A stretch of 64,000 nt of DNA from Pseudanabaena sp. Salubria-1 (GTDB lineage Bacteria; Cyanobacteriota; Cyanobacteriia; Pseudanabaenales; Pseudanabaenaceae), in contig JALQCR010000019.1 of assembly GCA_023336205.1 (NCBI GenBank), positions 1 to 64,000 on the forward strand, given 5' to 3'. The translations under genes were made by a program, and so were the position numbers. The stretch's first letter is position 1, and each line of letters begins with the position of its first letter. Shown one piece after another: positions 26,557 through 35,173 of this stretch. Below the pieces are notes generated by a model that made no database searches, had not been told where the DNA came from, and saw only the letters and a program-made list of their open reading frames with translations.

Positions 26557-27849
26557 ATGGGGAAAATTAATTCGGCTTCTTGGCGATCACGCCTCCGTTT
26601 CCTATTAATAACATTCTTAGGATTCGCGATTTCAATGATGATCAATTTTCCTTTTTGGGCGATCGCTCAGCCTCTTAGTATGGATACGGCTAGCAACAAT
26701 ATTGATCAATCTCCATCTAATCAAGTTGATCAATCAGCCCCACCTAATCTTCCGCTGATCAGACCATTGAATGGTAATGAATTACGCGGCATCTGGCTTA
26801 CTAATGTCGATAGCGAAGTTTTATTTTCGGCTCAGAATCTTGAAAGGGCGGTTAAAAGACTAAAGCGTTTAAAATTTAATACCCTATATCCAACGGTTTG
26901 GAATCGCGGATATACACTCTACCCTAGTAAAGTTGCCGAAACTAGTTTTGGTGTACCTGTTTTTCCAATACCTGAGCTTCAAGAGCGAGATATGCTTGCT
27001 GAAGCGATCAAATTTGGCCATGAACAAAATTTTGCGGTAATTCCTTGGTTTGAGTATGGCTTAATGACCGAAGAAGGTTCAGAGCTGATGAGCAAACATC
27101 CCGATTGGATCAGCCAGCGCAAAGATGGTTCCCATGTCTTCCTGCATGGTGAAAGAGATCAACATCGTCTTGCTTGGCTAAACCCTGCCCATCCTCAAGT
27201 CCAAAAATTGCTAATAGATCTCATTGTGGAAGTTGTTACTAAGTATGATGTTGATGGTATTCAGCTTGACGATCATTTTGGGATGCCCACAGAACTTGGC
27301 TACGATGATTACACGATCGCTTTGTATAAAAAAGATCATTTCGGTCGCTTACCACCAGAGGATATCAATGATCCTTCATGGATGCAGTGGCGGGCCAAGT
27401 ACATCACTAGTTTAATGAGAAAGATCTCTAAATCAGTTAGAGCAATCAAACCAAACTGCTTAGTTTCTCTTTCCCCTAATCCCAAGGATTTCTCCTATAA
27501 GAAATACTTACAAGATTGGTATAACTGGGTCTATCTCAAATATATTGATGAATTAATTGTGCAGGTATATCGCGATGATATTGACAATTTTAAGCGGGAA
27601 TTAGAACGCTCAGAGTTGCAGGAAATCCGCTTAAAAATTCCAGTAGCGGTGGGTATTTTAACGGGTTTAAGAGTTCAAAATGTTGATATGCGGCAGATTA
27701 AAGGTCAAGTAAGAATCGTGCGTGAACTTAACCTAGATGGTTTTTCATTCTTCTTTTACGAAACCTTAGGCAATCGTGATGCTTACTTTGAGACACTCCT
27801 TTTTGCGCCTGCGCCCCGTCCAGATTTGAGAAATATTGCTTCTAGTTAA
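26557..27849 (+). CDS. Exported GHL10-type glycoside hydrolase
   Basis: A 430-residue protein with an N-terminal signal (FLLITFLGFAISMMINFPFW). ELRGIWLTNVDSEVLFS is the GHL10 family start, and VDGIQLDDHFGMP carries the acidic pair expected at the active site of the TIM barrel. It is probably periplasmic or outer-surface; peptidoglycan-linked roles are known for relatives, but the substrate is not proven. A perfect hairpin begins at its stop codon. Confidence 0.85.
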   Translation: MGKINSASWRSRLRFLLITFLGFAISMMINFPFWAIAQPLSMDTASNNIDQSPSNQVDQSAPPNLPLIRPLNGNELRGIWLTNVDSEVLFSAQNLERAVKRLKRLKFNTLYPTVWNRGYTLYPSKVAETSFGVPVFPIPELQERDMLAEAIKFGHEQNFAVIPWFEYGLMTEEGSELMSKHPDWISQRKDGSHVFLHGERDQHRLAWLNPAHPQVQKLLIDLIVEVVTKYDVDGIQLDDHFGMPTELGYDDYTIALYKKDHFGRLPPEDINDPSWMQWRAKYITSLMRKISKSVRAIKPNCLVSLSPNPKDFSYKKYLQDWYNWVYLKYIDELIVQVYRDDIDNFKRELERSELQEIRLKIPVAVGILTGLRVQNVDMRQIKGQVRIVRELNLDGFSFFFYETLGNRDAYFETLLFAPAPRPDLRNIASS

Positions 27850-27886
27850 AAATAAAAGCGTCGCTTTGCGACGCTTTTATTTTTAA
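27846..27886 (+). terminator. Terminator of the GHL10 gene
   Basis: The arms 27846-27864 and 27868-27886 are exact reverse complements around ttt. The left arm begins within the TAA stop codon. A weaker hairpin follows at 27887-27919. Confidence 0.75.
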
Positions 27887-27965
27887 GAGAGTTGCATCGT
27901 TTGGTGTCGCAAATCTCTTTTGTTTTTTGATACACTTGGCGGCAGTCCTATAGCTTGAACAAATC

Positions 27966-28020
27966 AAAACCCAAATAAATAAAGTCGGCGCTTCGCGCCG
28001 ACTTTATTTATTTGGGTTTT
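27966..28020. terminator. Perfect 26-bp-arm palindrome between convergent genes
   Basis: The arms are 27966-27991 and 27995-28020 around ttc. The core is GGCGC-ttc-GCGCC and the outer arms AAAACCCAAATAAATAAAG are unique. It lies between the convergent GHL10 and menH genes. Confidence 0.7.
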
Positions 28021-28061
28021 ATGTCCTACAGCACAAAGCGCTGTCAGTAAAACTTGCATTG

Positions 28062-28910
28062 CTATAGAAGAAAAAAAGTTTTAATCTTCTCGACAAATAA
28101 ATTTGGATTCTCGAAATGTATATTGTGACCACAGCTAGTTATCACTTCTAGCTGAGAATTTTTGCATAGCTGTTGCATCTGTCGATTTATTTGCACAAAT
28201 TTAAGATCTAACTCACCCACAAGTAATAGCAACGGAATCTCATTTTTAAAGAGCTTTTCCCATAATGATGGTTGCTTCCCTGTACTGAGATTGCGTAGGG
28301 ATTTGGCTAGCTGCGAGGGAGAATTGTTTAACCTTTGCTCTAGCATCTGGGCAAAATGTGGATGAGATCGCAAGTTCGCAAAAATAGGTTGCTGATACCA
28401 ATTTTCTAGAAATAATCGAAAATCTCCAGTTTCTAGGTTCGTCGCCATTTGCATATCCTTGGCTAGGCGATCGCTTCTGGTGGCGGCTGATGAAAGTCCT
28501 GCGGATGCGGATTCGAGTACAACCCGCTGAAAATATTGTGGGAAATGAATTGTTAAATATAAAGCTAACCTACCACCCATTGAATAGCCAACTAAAAAAC
28601 AACTATCTACACGAAGTAAATCCAAAAATTTGATGACAAAGTCTGCGCTGGACTGTATTGTGTAGAAGTCATTTTGATCAGTTCTTTGATTTATAGCACT
28701 GGTCTGACCATGCCCCAGCAAATCGATCGCCACACAGTAAAACTGTTTAGACAAAATTGCGATCGCTTGTTTGAACTCAAAGCGATTTCCCATAAATCCA
28801 TGCAAAAACAAAATTGTGGGATGGTTGGAGTCGCCCTCTGAGTAGTAGCTACAAAAATAATTATCAATTTGCACCTTGAGTACCATATCCAAATAATGCA
28901 ATCGAGACAA
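28062..28910 (-). CDS. menH: MenH-like alpha/beta hydrolase (phylloquinone pathway)
   Basis: Up to 282 residues. FLHGFMGNRFEF is the oxyanion-hole loop, VGYSMGGRLALY the nucleophile elbow, and TSCGHNIHFENP carries the catalytic His. This matches MenH, which removes pyruvate from SEPHCHC to give SHCHC in menaquinone/phylloquinone synthesis. Met-10 (MVLKVQIDNYF, 28883) is the more family-like start; the first Met overlaps the divergent LRR gene by one base. No other men gene is near. Confidence 0.78.
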   Translation of the reverse strand: MSRLHYLDMVLKVQIDNYFCSYYSEGDSNHPTILFLHGFMGNRFEFKQAIAILSKQFYCVAIDLLGHGQTSAINQRTDQNDFYTIQSSADFVIKFLDLLRVDSCFLVGYSMGGRLALYLTIHFPQYFQRVVLESASAGLSSAATRSDRLAKDMQMATNLETGDFRLFLENWYQQPIFANLRSHPHFAQMLEQRLNNSPSQLAKSLRNLSTGKQPSLWEKLFKNEIPLLLLVGELDLKFVQINRQMQQLCKNSQLEVITSCGHNIHFENPNLFVEKIKTFFLL

Positions 28911-29653
28911 TGAACGAACAGGAAATTCTAAAAGAAATTGAGAGCGCCAGAGCTTCGGAAGCTACATCTCTTTATCTTAGTGAACTACAGATGGTGACAG
29001 TTCCTGAAGAGATTGGCAAGTTGAAGTATCTAGTTTGGCTGTATCTTAGCGAAAATGAATTGACTTCTCTGCCAGAGGCGATCGCGAATCTACAACAACT
29101 AAATTGGTTGCATCTCGAATCTAATCAACTGTCGAAAATTCCTGATGCAGTCATGCTACTTAAAAATCTTACAGTGCTAAATTTAGCTGAAAATCGTATT
29201 TCTAGTTTGCCATCAGATCTTGGTAAATTATCATATTTAGCAAGATTTGCGGTTAACAATAATTCTTTAAGAGATTTACCATCTGAGATTGGATTGCTAA
29301 AGTTTTTGACATGGCTTGATTTAAGTGAAAATAAGCTGGAAAGACTACCATCAGAAATTGCTAACCTCACCAATTTAACTGAGCTAGATTTGCGAAAGAA
29401 TCAGCTAACTACTTTGCCAGAGGAAATTGGCGACCTCACAGCACTTACGGATCTGTATCTTGGCAACAATCAACTGACTTGTCTTCCAGAGGAGATCGGT
29501 AATCTCATAAATCTCACAGAACTAGATTTGTCTTACAATCAGCTAACGACTCTACCTCGTGAGATCTCAAATCTTAAGAGCCTTGTGCGACTAGATCTAA
29601 GAGGTAACTCTATTGATGCAGCCTCTTTAAATAATTTGAAAACTGGACTTTAG
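28910..29653 (+). CDS. Leucine-rich-repeat protein, C-terminus altered by IS copy 2
   Basis: A 247-residue protein of about nine 23-residue LRRs (LxxLxLxxNxLTxLPxEIxNL), the small Roc/Shoc2-like type; no other domain. The last three codons (TGL and the stop) are supplied by the left end of the IS at 29643. Rejoining the flanks after removing the IS and one TTGAAAA gives ...NNLKNGMILI and a stop, so the insertion cost only about six residues. The protein is probably still folded. It binds an unknown partner. Confidence 0.85.
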   Translation: MNEQEILKEIESARASEATSLYLSELQMVTVPEEIGKLKYLVWLYLSENELTSLPEAIANLQQLNWLHLESNQLSKIPDAVMLLKNLTVLNLAENRISSLPSDLGKLSYLARFAVNNNSLRDLPSEIGLLKFLTWLDLSENKLERLPSEIANLTNLTELDLRKNQLTTLPEEIGDLTALTDLYLGNNQLTCLPEEIGNLINLTELDLSYNQLTTLPREISNLKSLVRLDLRGNSIDAASLNNLKTGL

Positions 29654-31167
29654 ACTAAAAAGAAGAAAAGAAAGGCAGGAAGTGAATGTCACAAACTGCC
29701 AAAAGAGCAATGATCAATAAACCAAATTGACATTGACTACTATGATTTTCCAAAAATTACAAGAATTTCGCAAGTCGATATATGAATACCTAGGAACAGG
29801 AAAAGATGCAGTATTTGAATTAATGGATGCCGTCCTGACAAGTCCGAGCATTAGCTCGTATGTGAGTCTGTCAATGAATCCATTATTTCGGCGAAAATGG
29901 TCAAGTATTTATGAGGGACTGCGCGATAGCCGACCAGCAAGAGGAAAGTTGATGAAACTAATGGTGCAAGAGATCCCAACCGAAGAGCAACCTTGTCTGG
30001 CTGGAGATAATAGCGTGTGGTTGCGACCAGATGCGGAAACGCTGAAGGAAAGAGGATTCCATCATGGCAAAGACGAAAGTATCGGCGTAGGACAAAGCTA
30101 CAGCACGTTGGCGTGGATTCCCGAAGCAAGTGGGAGTTGGGCGCTACCGATAAAACATGAGCGGATCACCAGTTTCGAGACTCCTGTGAGTAAAGCTGCC
30201 TTCCAACTCAAACAAGTCACAAAGCAGTTAAGCGTACGCCCCCTAGCTGTCTATGACCGAGGATATGGGAATGCAAGTTTTGTGAAAGCAACAGCGAATA
30301 TTGAGGCGGATTTATTACTACGTTTGGCATCTAATCGCTGTGTTTGGGGAGTTCCGTCTGCCTATAGCGGTCGTGGTGCACCTTGTAAACATGGGCATAA
30401 ATTCAAACTGAATGCCCCAGAAACTTGGGCTGTTGCCGACACCACTATAGAAATTACAGACCCAAAAATAGGTCGGGTACGGGTAACTTATTGGCGTGAC
30501 TTTCATTTCCGTACTTCTCCAGAAAGACCGATGCAGATTTTTAGAATTGAGGTGATTGAACCCTTGGGGCGCAACCGTAAGTTTCAGCCCATGTGGTTGG
30601 CTTGGTTGGGTAAAACTATGCCTGCTTTGGAAACTCTTTGGTTAAAATACTTGCGTCGCTTTGCCATAGAGCATTGGTATCGTTTTGCCAAGCAACGGTT
30701 ACATTGGACTCTGCCCCAGATTACCTCTACTCAGGCGGCTGAGCGTTGGAGTGCTTTGATGCCTTTAATGACTTGGCAACTTTGGTTCGCTCGTCTCGAT
30801 TGTGTTGATGCTCCTTTACCTTGGCAGTCTCCTCAGGATAATCTTGCTCCTGGTCGTGTCGCTCAATCATTTGCGGTAATTATTGCCGCGATTGGTACTC
30901 CTGCAATCCCTCCTAAACTACGCGGTAAATCGCCCGGACGCTCCTTAGGCGATCGCCTTCCTCCTCGTATTCGCTATCCGACTGTTAAAAAACACGCCTC
31001 AAAAAGAAAGAAAACTGAAAAGACTCCTGCGCCAACCCATCCAATTGCCATTTAGGTTCTGCTTCTCTTCTCAATTTTGAGCTGGATTTTGCTATTGCAA
31101 GCTCCTGCTCAATTTTCTCGTGTCTTTTGGTTCCTCTCTCATACCTGCCCATTAGTCCAAACTAAAG
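29643..31167 (+). mobile_element. IS element, copy 2 of 2 (IS4/IS701-like)
   Basis: The same element as at 3937-5460, in opposite orientation. The flanking direct repeat is TTGAAAA (29636-29642 and 31168-31174), 7 bp against 6 bp in copy 1. Each copy keeps its own matching target duplication, so no inversion has taken place between them since insertion. Confidence 0.87.
29727..31055 (+). CDS. DDE transposase of IS copy 2
   Basis: 442 residues, identical in sequence to the transposase at 4048-5376, with the same Asp, Asp and Glu motifs. It has an intact frame and the same 84-bp leader from the IS end. Confidence 0.9.
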   Translation: MTLTTMIFQKLQEFRKSIYEYLGTGKDAVFELMDAVLTSPSISSYVSLSMNPLFRRKWSSIYEGLRDSRPARGKLMKLMVQEIPTEEQPCLAGDNSVWLRPDAETLKERGFHHGKDESIGVGQSYSTLAWIPEASGSWALPIKHERITSFETPVSKAAFQLKQVTKQLSVRPLAVYDRGYGNASFVKATANIEADLLLRLASNRCVWGVPSAYSGRGAPCKHGHKFKLNAPETWAVADTTIEITDPKIGRVRVTYWRDFHFRTSPERPMQIFRIEVIEPLGRNRKFQPMWLAWLGKTMPALETLWLKYLRRFAIEHWYRFAKQRLHWTLPQITSTQAAERWSALMPLMTWQLWFARLDCVDAPLPWQSPQDNLAPGRVAQSFAVIIAAIGTPAIPPKLRGKSPGRSLGDRLPPRIRYPTVKKHASKRKKTEKTPAPTHPIAI

Positions 31168-31192
31168 TTGAAAAATGGCATGATTTTAATAT

Positions 31193-31245
31193 AAACCCTC
31201 AAAACTTTACCGCCCGCGTAGCGGGCGGTAAAGTTTTGAGGGTTT
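31193..31245. repeat. Perfect palindrome, 25-bp arms
   Basis: The arms 31193-31217 and 31221-31245 enclose gta. The core is CGCCCGC-gta-GCGGGCG and the outer arms AAACCCTCAAAACTTTAC are unique. It lies 25 bp past IS copy 2. With the next palindrome it may terminate the disrupted LRR transcript. Confidence 0.7.
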
Positions 31246-31267
31246 GTAGGCGGGGTAAAGCCATGTC

Positions 31268-31324
31268 TATCACCATTAACAAGAAAAGCAGCGCTTGGCG
31301 CTGCTTTTCTTGTTAATGGTGATA
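31268..31324. repeat. Perfect palindrome, 27-bp arms
   Basis: The arms 31268-31294 and 31298-31324 enclose ttg. The core CAGCGC-ttg-GCGCTG is shared in type with others; the outer arms TATCACCATTAACAAGAAAA are private. From here to 31559 I see nothing else. Confidence 0.7.
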
Positions 31325-31559
31325 TCTGAAGAGATCAAAGAAATACTCGTTTATATCAATGTATTGTCAATAGCTTCGATGATTCTCTCAGATTGATTTT
31401 GATAATTCCCTAGACTTATTTCTTACTTTCAATGTTTTGAAATAGTATTTTTAGCTAATACTTTTAGCTAGTGTGAGCAACGTACATAGACCATCAAGCG
31501 AAAAATTACCAGACAATTAAGTTAATAGCCAAATTAACTTAACCTACTAATTTAGTAAA

Positions 31560-31760
31560 TTAATGAGCTGCCACAGCTTCGCGAACAGGAATGACAGTTA
31601 CTGACTTGACATCCTTGCTCTTGTTGCGAGTGTCGTTAATGCTAACAACTGTATAAGTTTTGGTATTATCTGCACGAAATACATCGCCTACAGAGAGAGG
31701 CTTGTTGTAGTTCAATGCACCAATAAAGCGTTGGTGAAGATCTGTCATTAAATACTGCAT
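31560..31760 (-). CDS. Small conserved-looking protein, function unknown
   Basis: The open frame extends to 31946, but the ATG at 31760 has GAGGAG just upstream and gives 66 residues (MQYLMTDLHQRFIGALNY then KPLSVGDVFRADNTKTYTVV). The upstream part covers the palindrome AACATATG/CATATGTT near 31801-31822 and overlaps queA's start, so it is not likely coding. I recognise no domain; the beta-rich middle resembles small regulatory or RNA-binding barrels only vaguely. Confidence 0.5.
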   Translation of the reverse strand: MQYLMTDLHQRFIGALNYNKPLSVGDVFRADNTKTYTVVSINDTRNKSKDVKSVTVIPVREAVAAH

Positions 31761-31945
31761 AAACTCCTCGTTTAATATTGAAAGTCTGAAAGCGCGATCG
31801 CAACATATGCAAAACATATGTTGCTGCTGCCATCTGTATACCACTGTTTCCGCGATTGGTATATAAAATTTCTTATATTTTTTTGTAACTTCGTCACTTT
31901 TTATCAAACACTTAGAGAAGTGCTGCAAATTATTAAGTAGTGCCA

Positions 31946-33028
31946 ATGTCCCAAAGTGTAACTTTATCTATGACTTCATCGCCTGCGACTGAACTTGAGC
32001 CTGATTATGCTTTAAGCGCCTATGACTATGAATTGCCAAGCGATCGTATAGCTCAAGATCCAGTTACACCTAGGGATACATCGCGATTGTTGGTAATTGA
32101 AAGCGATCGCAATTTACGGCATCAGCACTTTTACGATTTGCCAAATTTTTTGCAGTCGGGAGATTTGCTTGTTTTTAATAACACCAAAGTCATTCCTGCA
32201 AGAATGTATGGGCATAAGCAATCGGGTGTGCCTGTCGAGATTTTGCTGATGGAGCCAGTTGGAAACGATCGCTGGTTAGCATTGGTTAAGCCTGGTAAAC
32301 GTTTGCCGATTGGTAGCACCATCATCTTTTCGGATAATGTCAAAGCGACGGTCGAAGGGATTGAGACAGTCACCAGAGCGAGAGAATTGCAGTTTCATAT
32401 TCCTGCTGGTGCTGACCTTGACAAAATTATCGATCAACTCGGCACAGTGCCCTTGCCGCCCTACGTCACTGATTCCCATGCCGATCCTGAGCGCTATCAG
32501 ACTATTTACGCAGAGATTGCAGGAGCGATCGCTGCACCTACAGCAGGTTTACATTTTACTGAGTCGTTATTTGAAAAGCTGGCGGCTAAAGGCATTGGTA
32601 AAGCCTTTGTGACTCTACATGTGGGAATCGGTACGTTTCGCCCCGTAGAGACGGAGGACATCACCCAGCATGTGATGCATAACGAGTGGTGTGAAGTACC
32701 AGAGGAGACGATCGCTAAAATCAAAGAAACCAAAGCAAACGGCGGACGTGTGATCGGCGTTGGTAGTACGGTGGCGCGATCGCTGGAAAATTCAAATTTT
32801 CAGGCTTTTAGGGGTAAAACGAATTTGATGATTTATCCTGGATATGAGTGGCGAGTTTTAGATGGAATGGTGACTAATTTTCATTTACCCAAGTCAACTT
32901 TGCTAATGATGATGTCATCATTTTTGGGTGAAAATGGTCGCGAATTTTTAATGTCGGTATATCAAGAAGCGATCGCTAAAGAATATCGGTTTTATTCTTT
33001 TGGTGATGCCATGTTGATGCTGCGATAA
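31946..33028 (+). CDS. queA: S-adenosylmethionine:tRNA ribosyltransferase-isomerase
   Basis: About 360 residues. YDYELPSDRIAQDPVTPRDTSRLLV, FNNTKVIPARMYG and AAPTAGLHFTESL are QueA signatures. It transfers and isomerises the ribose of AdoMet to make epoxyqueuosine in tRNA. The ATG at 31946 is preferred over GTG 31940; the first ~20 residues are poorly conserved. The hairpin at 33029 follows the stop directly. Confidence 0.95.
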   Translation: MSQSVTLSMTSSPATELEPDYALSAYDYELPSDRIAQDPVTPRDTSRLLVIESDRNLRHQHFYDLPNFLQSGDLLVFNNTKVIPARMYGHKQSGVPVEILLMEPVGNDRWLALVKPGKRLPIGSTIIFSDNVKATVEGIETVTRARELQFHIPAGADLDKIIDQLGTVPLPPYVTDSHADPERYQTIYAEIAGAIAAPTAGLHFTESLFEKLAAKGIGKAFVTLHVGIGTFRPVETEDITQHVMHNEWCEVPEETIAKIKETKANGGRVIGVGSTVARSLENSNFQAFRGKTNLMIYPGYEWRVLDGMVTNFHLPKSTLLMMMSSFLGENGREFLMSVYQEAIAKEYRFYSFGDAMLMLR

Positions 33029-33075
33029 AAAAAACGTAAGGATGCGCCCCGCAGGGGCGCATCCTTACGTTTTTT
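33029..33075 (+). terminator. Terminator of queA with GCGCCCC core
   Basis: The arms 33029-33050 and 33054-33075 are exact reverse complements around gca, ending in six T residues. The central 17 bases, GCGCCCCGCAGGGGCGC, recur at 33857-33895. Confidence 0.8.
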
Positions 33076-33856
33076 ACAAGTACATTGCGTAATTAATTTC
33101 GGGTGGTGCGATCGCGAGTAGCATTTTTTGCGTAATGCTAATTAGTAATAATCGCTTGATCGCAATTTCATGAGGTACTCCAAAAATTCGACAGCGATCG
33201 TAAAACTGTAAAAAAGCTTCAGCTAGAGATCGCGATAATTTCTGTTTCTTCTGTCTATTTAAAGGCGAGCCATTCTCATCTGCTAAATAATCTGCGATCG
33301 CCAAACTTCGCATCAACAAGCTAATTTCCACAGGTTCTAAATCAGCAATTAAATGTAGGGGCAATTCATGAATTGCCCCTACATTTAATTGCTGCGCCAA
33401 ACGCATAAGTGCACAGCATCGGGCATAGACATATTGTTCAGTTGAATCCCCTATAGGAATTAGAACAATTTCGCATTTTTGCCAAAATCCATTACAGTTC
33501 GTAATTCCTTCTATTCGCAAATGCTCCAGAAACAATAAAATTTCAGCGATATAGTGCTCTCTAAAAACAATATTTAACCAACCTTTTCCAATTGCTCTGA
33601 TTTGCGATTGAGCGGATATTTCTGGATTTTGTGAACAAGTTTGCGCGATCGCGTCAGCAATCTGGACAGGATTTCGCTGTAAGCGATTGGCGAGCGACAA
33701 CGCGATCGCTGATGTGTAATGAGCCTCATATTTTGGATAGCAAATCTCCAGCGCAATTTCCCTAGGATCTAGCAAAAGCTTAAATTCTGAATCAATGGCT
33801 AAGGCGATCGCTATTTGGATAGTTCGAGATGGAGAAATAAACTTCATGTTTACCAA
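33074..33856 (-). CDS. DALR anticodon-binding-domain protein
   Basis: A 260-residue protein. The N-terminal part (KYEAHYTSAIALSLANRLQRNPVQIADAIAQ) resembles the Add-1 domain of arginyl-tRNA synthetase; the C-terminal part (ARCCALMRLAQQ ... FLQFYDRCRIFGVP) resembles the DALR tRNA-binding domain. The catalytic HIGH/KMSKS core is absent. Such catalytic-free proteins occur in cyanobacteria and are of unknown function, possibly tRNA binding. Twelve residues (about VGAIHELPLHL) are encoded by the 52-bp palindrome at 33343-33394. Confidence 0.75.
   Translation of the reverse strand: MVNMKFISPSRTIQIAIALAIDSEFKLLLDPREIALEICYPKYEAHYTSAIALSLANRLQRNPVQIADAIAQTCSQNPEISAQSQIRAIGKGWLNIVFREHYIAEILLFLEHLRIEGITNCNGFWQKCEIVLIPIGDSTEQYVYARCCALMRLAQQLNVGAIHELPLHLIADLEPVEISLLMRSLAIADYLADENGSPLNRQKKQKLSRSLAEAFLQFYDRCRIFGVPHEIAIKRLLLISITQKMLLAIAPPEINYAMYL
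33343..33394. repeat. Perfect 52-bp palindrome inside a gene
   Basis: Arms of 26 bp with no loop, centred between 33368 and 33369. The inner 28 bp (GTAGGGGCAATTCA and its reverse complement) are the same as in the intergenic palindrome at 44663-44694. The outer 12 bp (CAGCAATTAAAT) are private to this site. It is read in frame by the DALR gene. Confidence 0.9.
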
Positions 33857-33895
33857 AAGTTAGGTTTGTGCCCCGCAGGGGCGCAAACCTAACTT
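33857..33895. repeat. Palindrome with GCGCCCC core, second copy
   Basis: The arms 33857-33874 and 33878-33895 enclose gca, with one G-T mismatch in the arms. The centre matches the core at 33029 apart from that base, while the outer arms (AAGTTAGGTTTG) differ completely. It sits between the K+ channel stop and the DALR start and may terminate the channel gene. Confidence 0.7.
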
Positions 33896-33899
33896 ATAC

Positions 33900-35003
33900 C
33901 TATTTCATGCGTGGTAACCGTAACACATTTGTTTTTTTGGAAAGCGGACTTAGGATTTGATTCAGAGCCCTTAACTGCTCAGGCGTTCCCATTGAAATTA
34001 AAACATCACCTTGCAAAATCTCAGTATTGCCATCAGGTCCAGCAATGACATCGCCATCAGCGCGACGAATTGCTAAGACTAAAGCCCCAGTCTGCGATCG
34101 CAAACTTGCCTTTTTTAAAGTGACTCCAACATAGCTAGAATCATCAATGCGATATTCCTCAATATAAAATGATCGATTAGCTCCAGCAATAATGCCATCC
34201 ACAAAATCCATCACCTGCGGACGCAACGCCACAGCAGCCATACGCTTGCCACCAGTAATGTATGGCGAAATTACTTCATCTGCTCCACCCCGTCGTAACT
34301 TTTGCATCGACTCTTCTGTACTTGCTCTAGCGATCGCCCTAATCTCAGGATTTAAGGTTTTTGCCGATAATACCGTATAGAGATTTTCAGCATCTGATGG
34401 CAACGCCGCCACAATGCAAACAGCCCGTTCAATCCCCGCTAGAAGTAAGGTGTTATCAAGAGCCGCATCTCCTTGCAAAGCTGGATGTCCCTCTAGCTCA
34501 GCTTGCTCAATCGCGATGGGATCGCTATCAATCACCACAAATGTAATACTTCCCTCAGCCGCGAATTCTGCTGTAACCTGTCGCCCCGTTCGACCAAATC
34601 CACAAACTATGTAATGTTTGTCTAATGCATCCATGACCTTTCGTTGTCGCCTCGCTTGAAAAATATTGTAGATATGACCATTAGCGATCGCCGCTGTAAA
34701 CTGAGCAGCAATATAACTAATGCTTAAAACTCCCATCACGATTAAAGTAAGCGTAAAAATGCGCCCCTCAAAATGTAGTGGATTAGTTTCACCATAGCCA
34801 ATCGTGGCAAGGGTAATAATCGTCATATAGAGAGCATCAAACCAACTCCATCCTTCGATGAAGCGATAACCCAATGTGCCAAATGCAGTTAGACCAAATA
34901 AAATTCCGACATTCGCTAATAAAGTACGCTGATATTGCAGCAACTCACGCTGTAAATAAATTGGTTGCAATTGTTGGTAGTTAAGCGAACTTTTAGAAGG
35001 CAT
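33900..35003 (-). CDS. K+ channel with RCK (TrkA-N) domain
   Basis: A 367-residue protein. Two membrane helices (about 28-48 and 85-108) flank a pore loop with the filter TIGYGET, against the more usual TVGYGD. The cytosolic part has a Rossmann RCK domain (YIVCGFGRTGRQV, then VVIDSDP) and a TrkA-C domain. It is a ligand-gated potassium channel like MthK/Kch. Stand-alone gene. Confidence 0.9.
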   Translation of the reverse strand: MPSKSSLNYQQLQPIYLQRELLQYQRTLLANVGILFGLTAFGTLGYRFIEGWSWFDALYMTIITLATIGYGETNPLHFEGRIFTLTLIVMGVLSISYIAAQFTAAIANGHIYNIFQARRQRKVMDALDKHYIVCGFGRTGRQVTAEFAAEGSITFVVIDSDPIAIEQAELEGHPALQGDAALDNTLLLAGIERAVCIVAALPSDAENLYTVLSAKTLNPEIRAIARASTEESMQKLRRGGADEVISPYITGGKRMAAVALRPQVMDFVDGIIAGANRSFYIEEYRIDDSSYVGVTLKKASLRSQTGALVLAIRRADGDVIAGPDGNTEILQGDVLISMGTPEQLRALNQILSPLSKKTNVLRLPRMK

Positions 35004-35173
35004 AGATGTCTGTACAGTTATAAGCTATGAGTAATTTAACCAAGAACTTCTATAAAAGAATGTTAAGCTGCTTATAGATATATAGCTTCAGCTTTTAAGC
35101 ATTTTTAGTAAGATTGTTGTTTATTGCATCGGTCTAGTTTTTGCAAATAAATGCTGTCACTAATGGGACAAGT

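Noticed and set aside
31077..31316. 79-codon frame downstream of the IS copy 2 transposase
   Set aside because: It crosses the IS end and both long palindromes; no homology expected.
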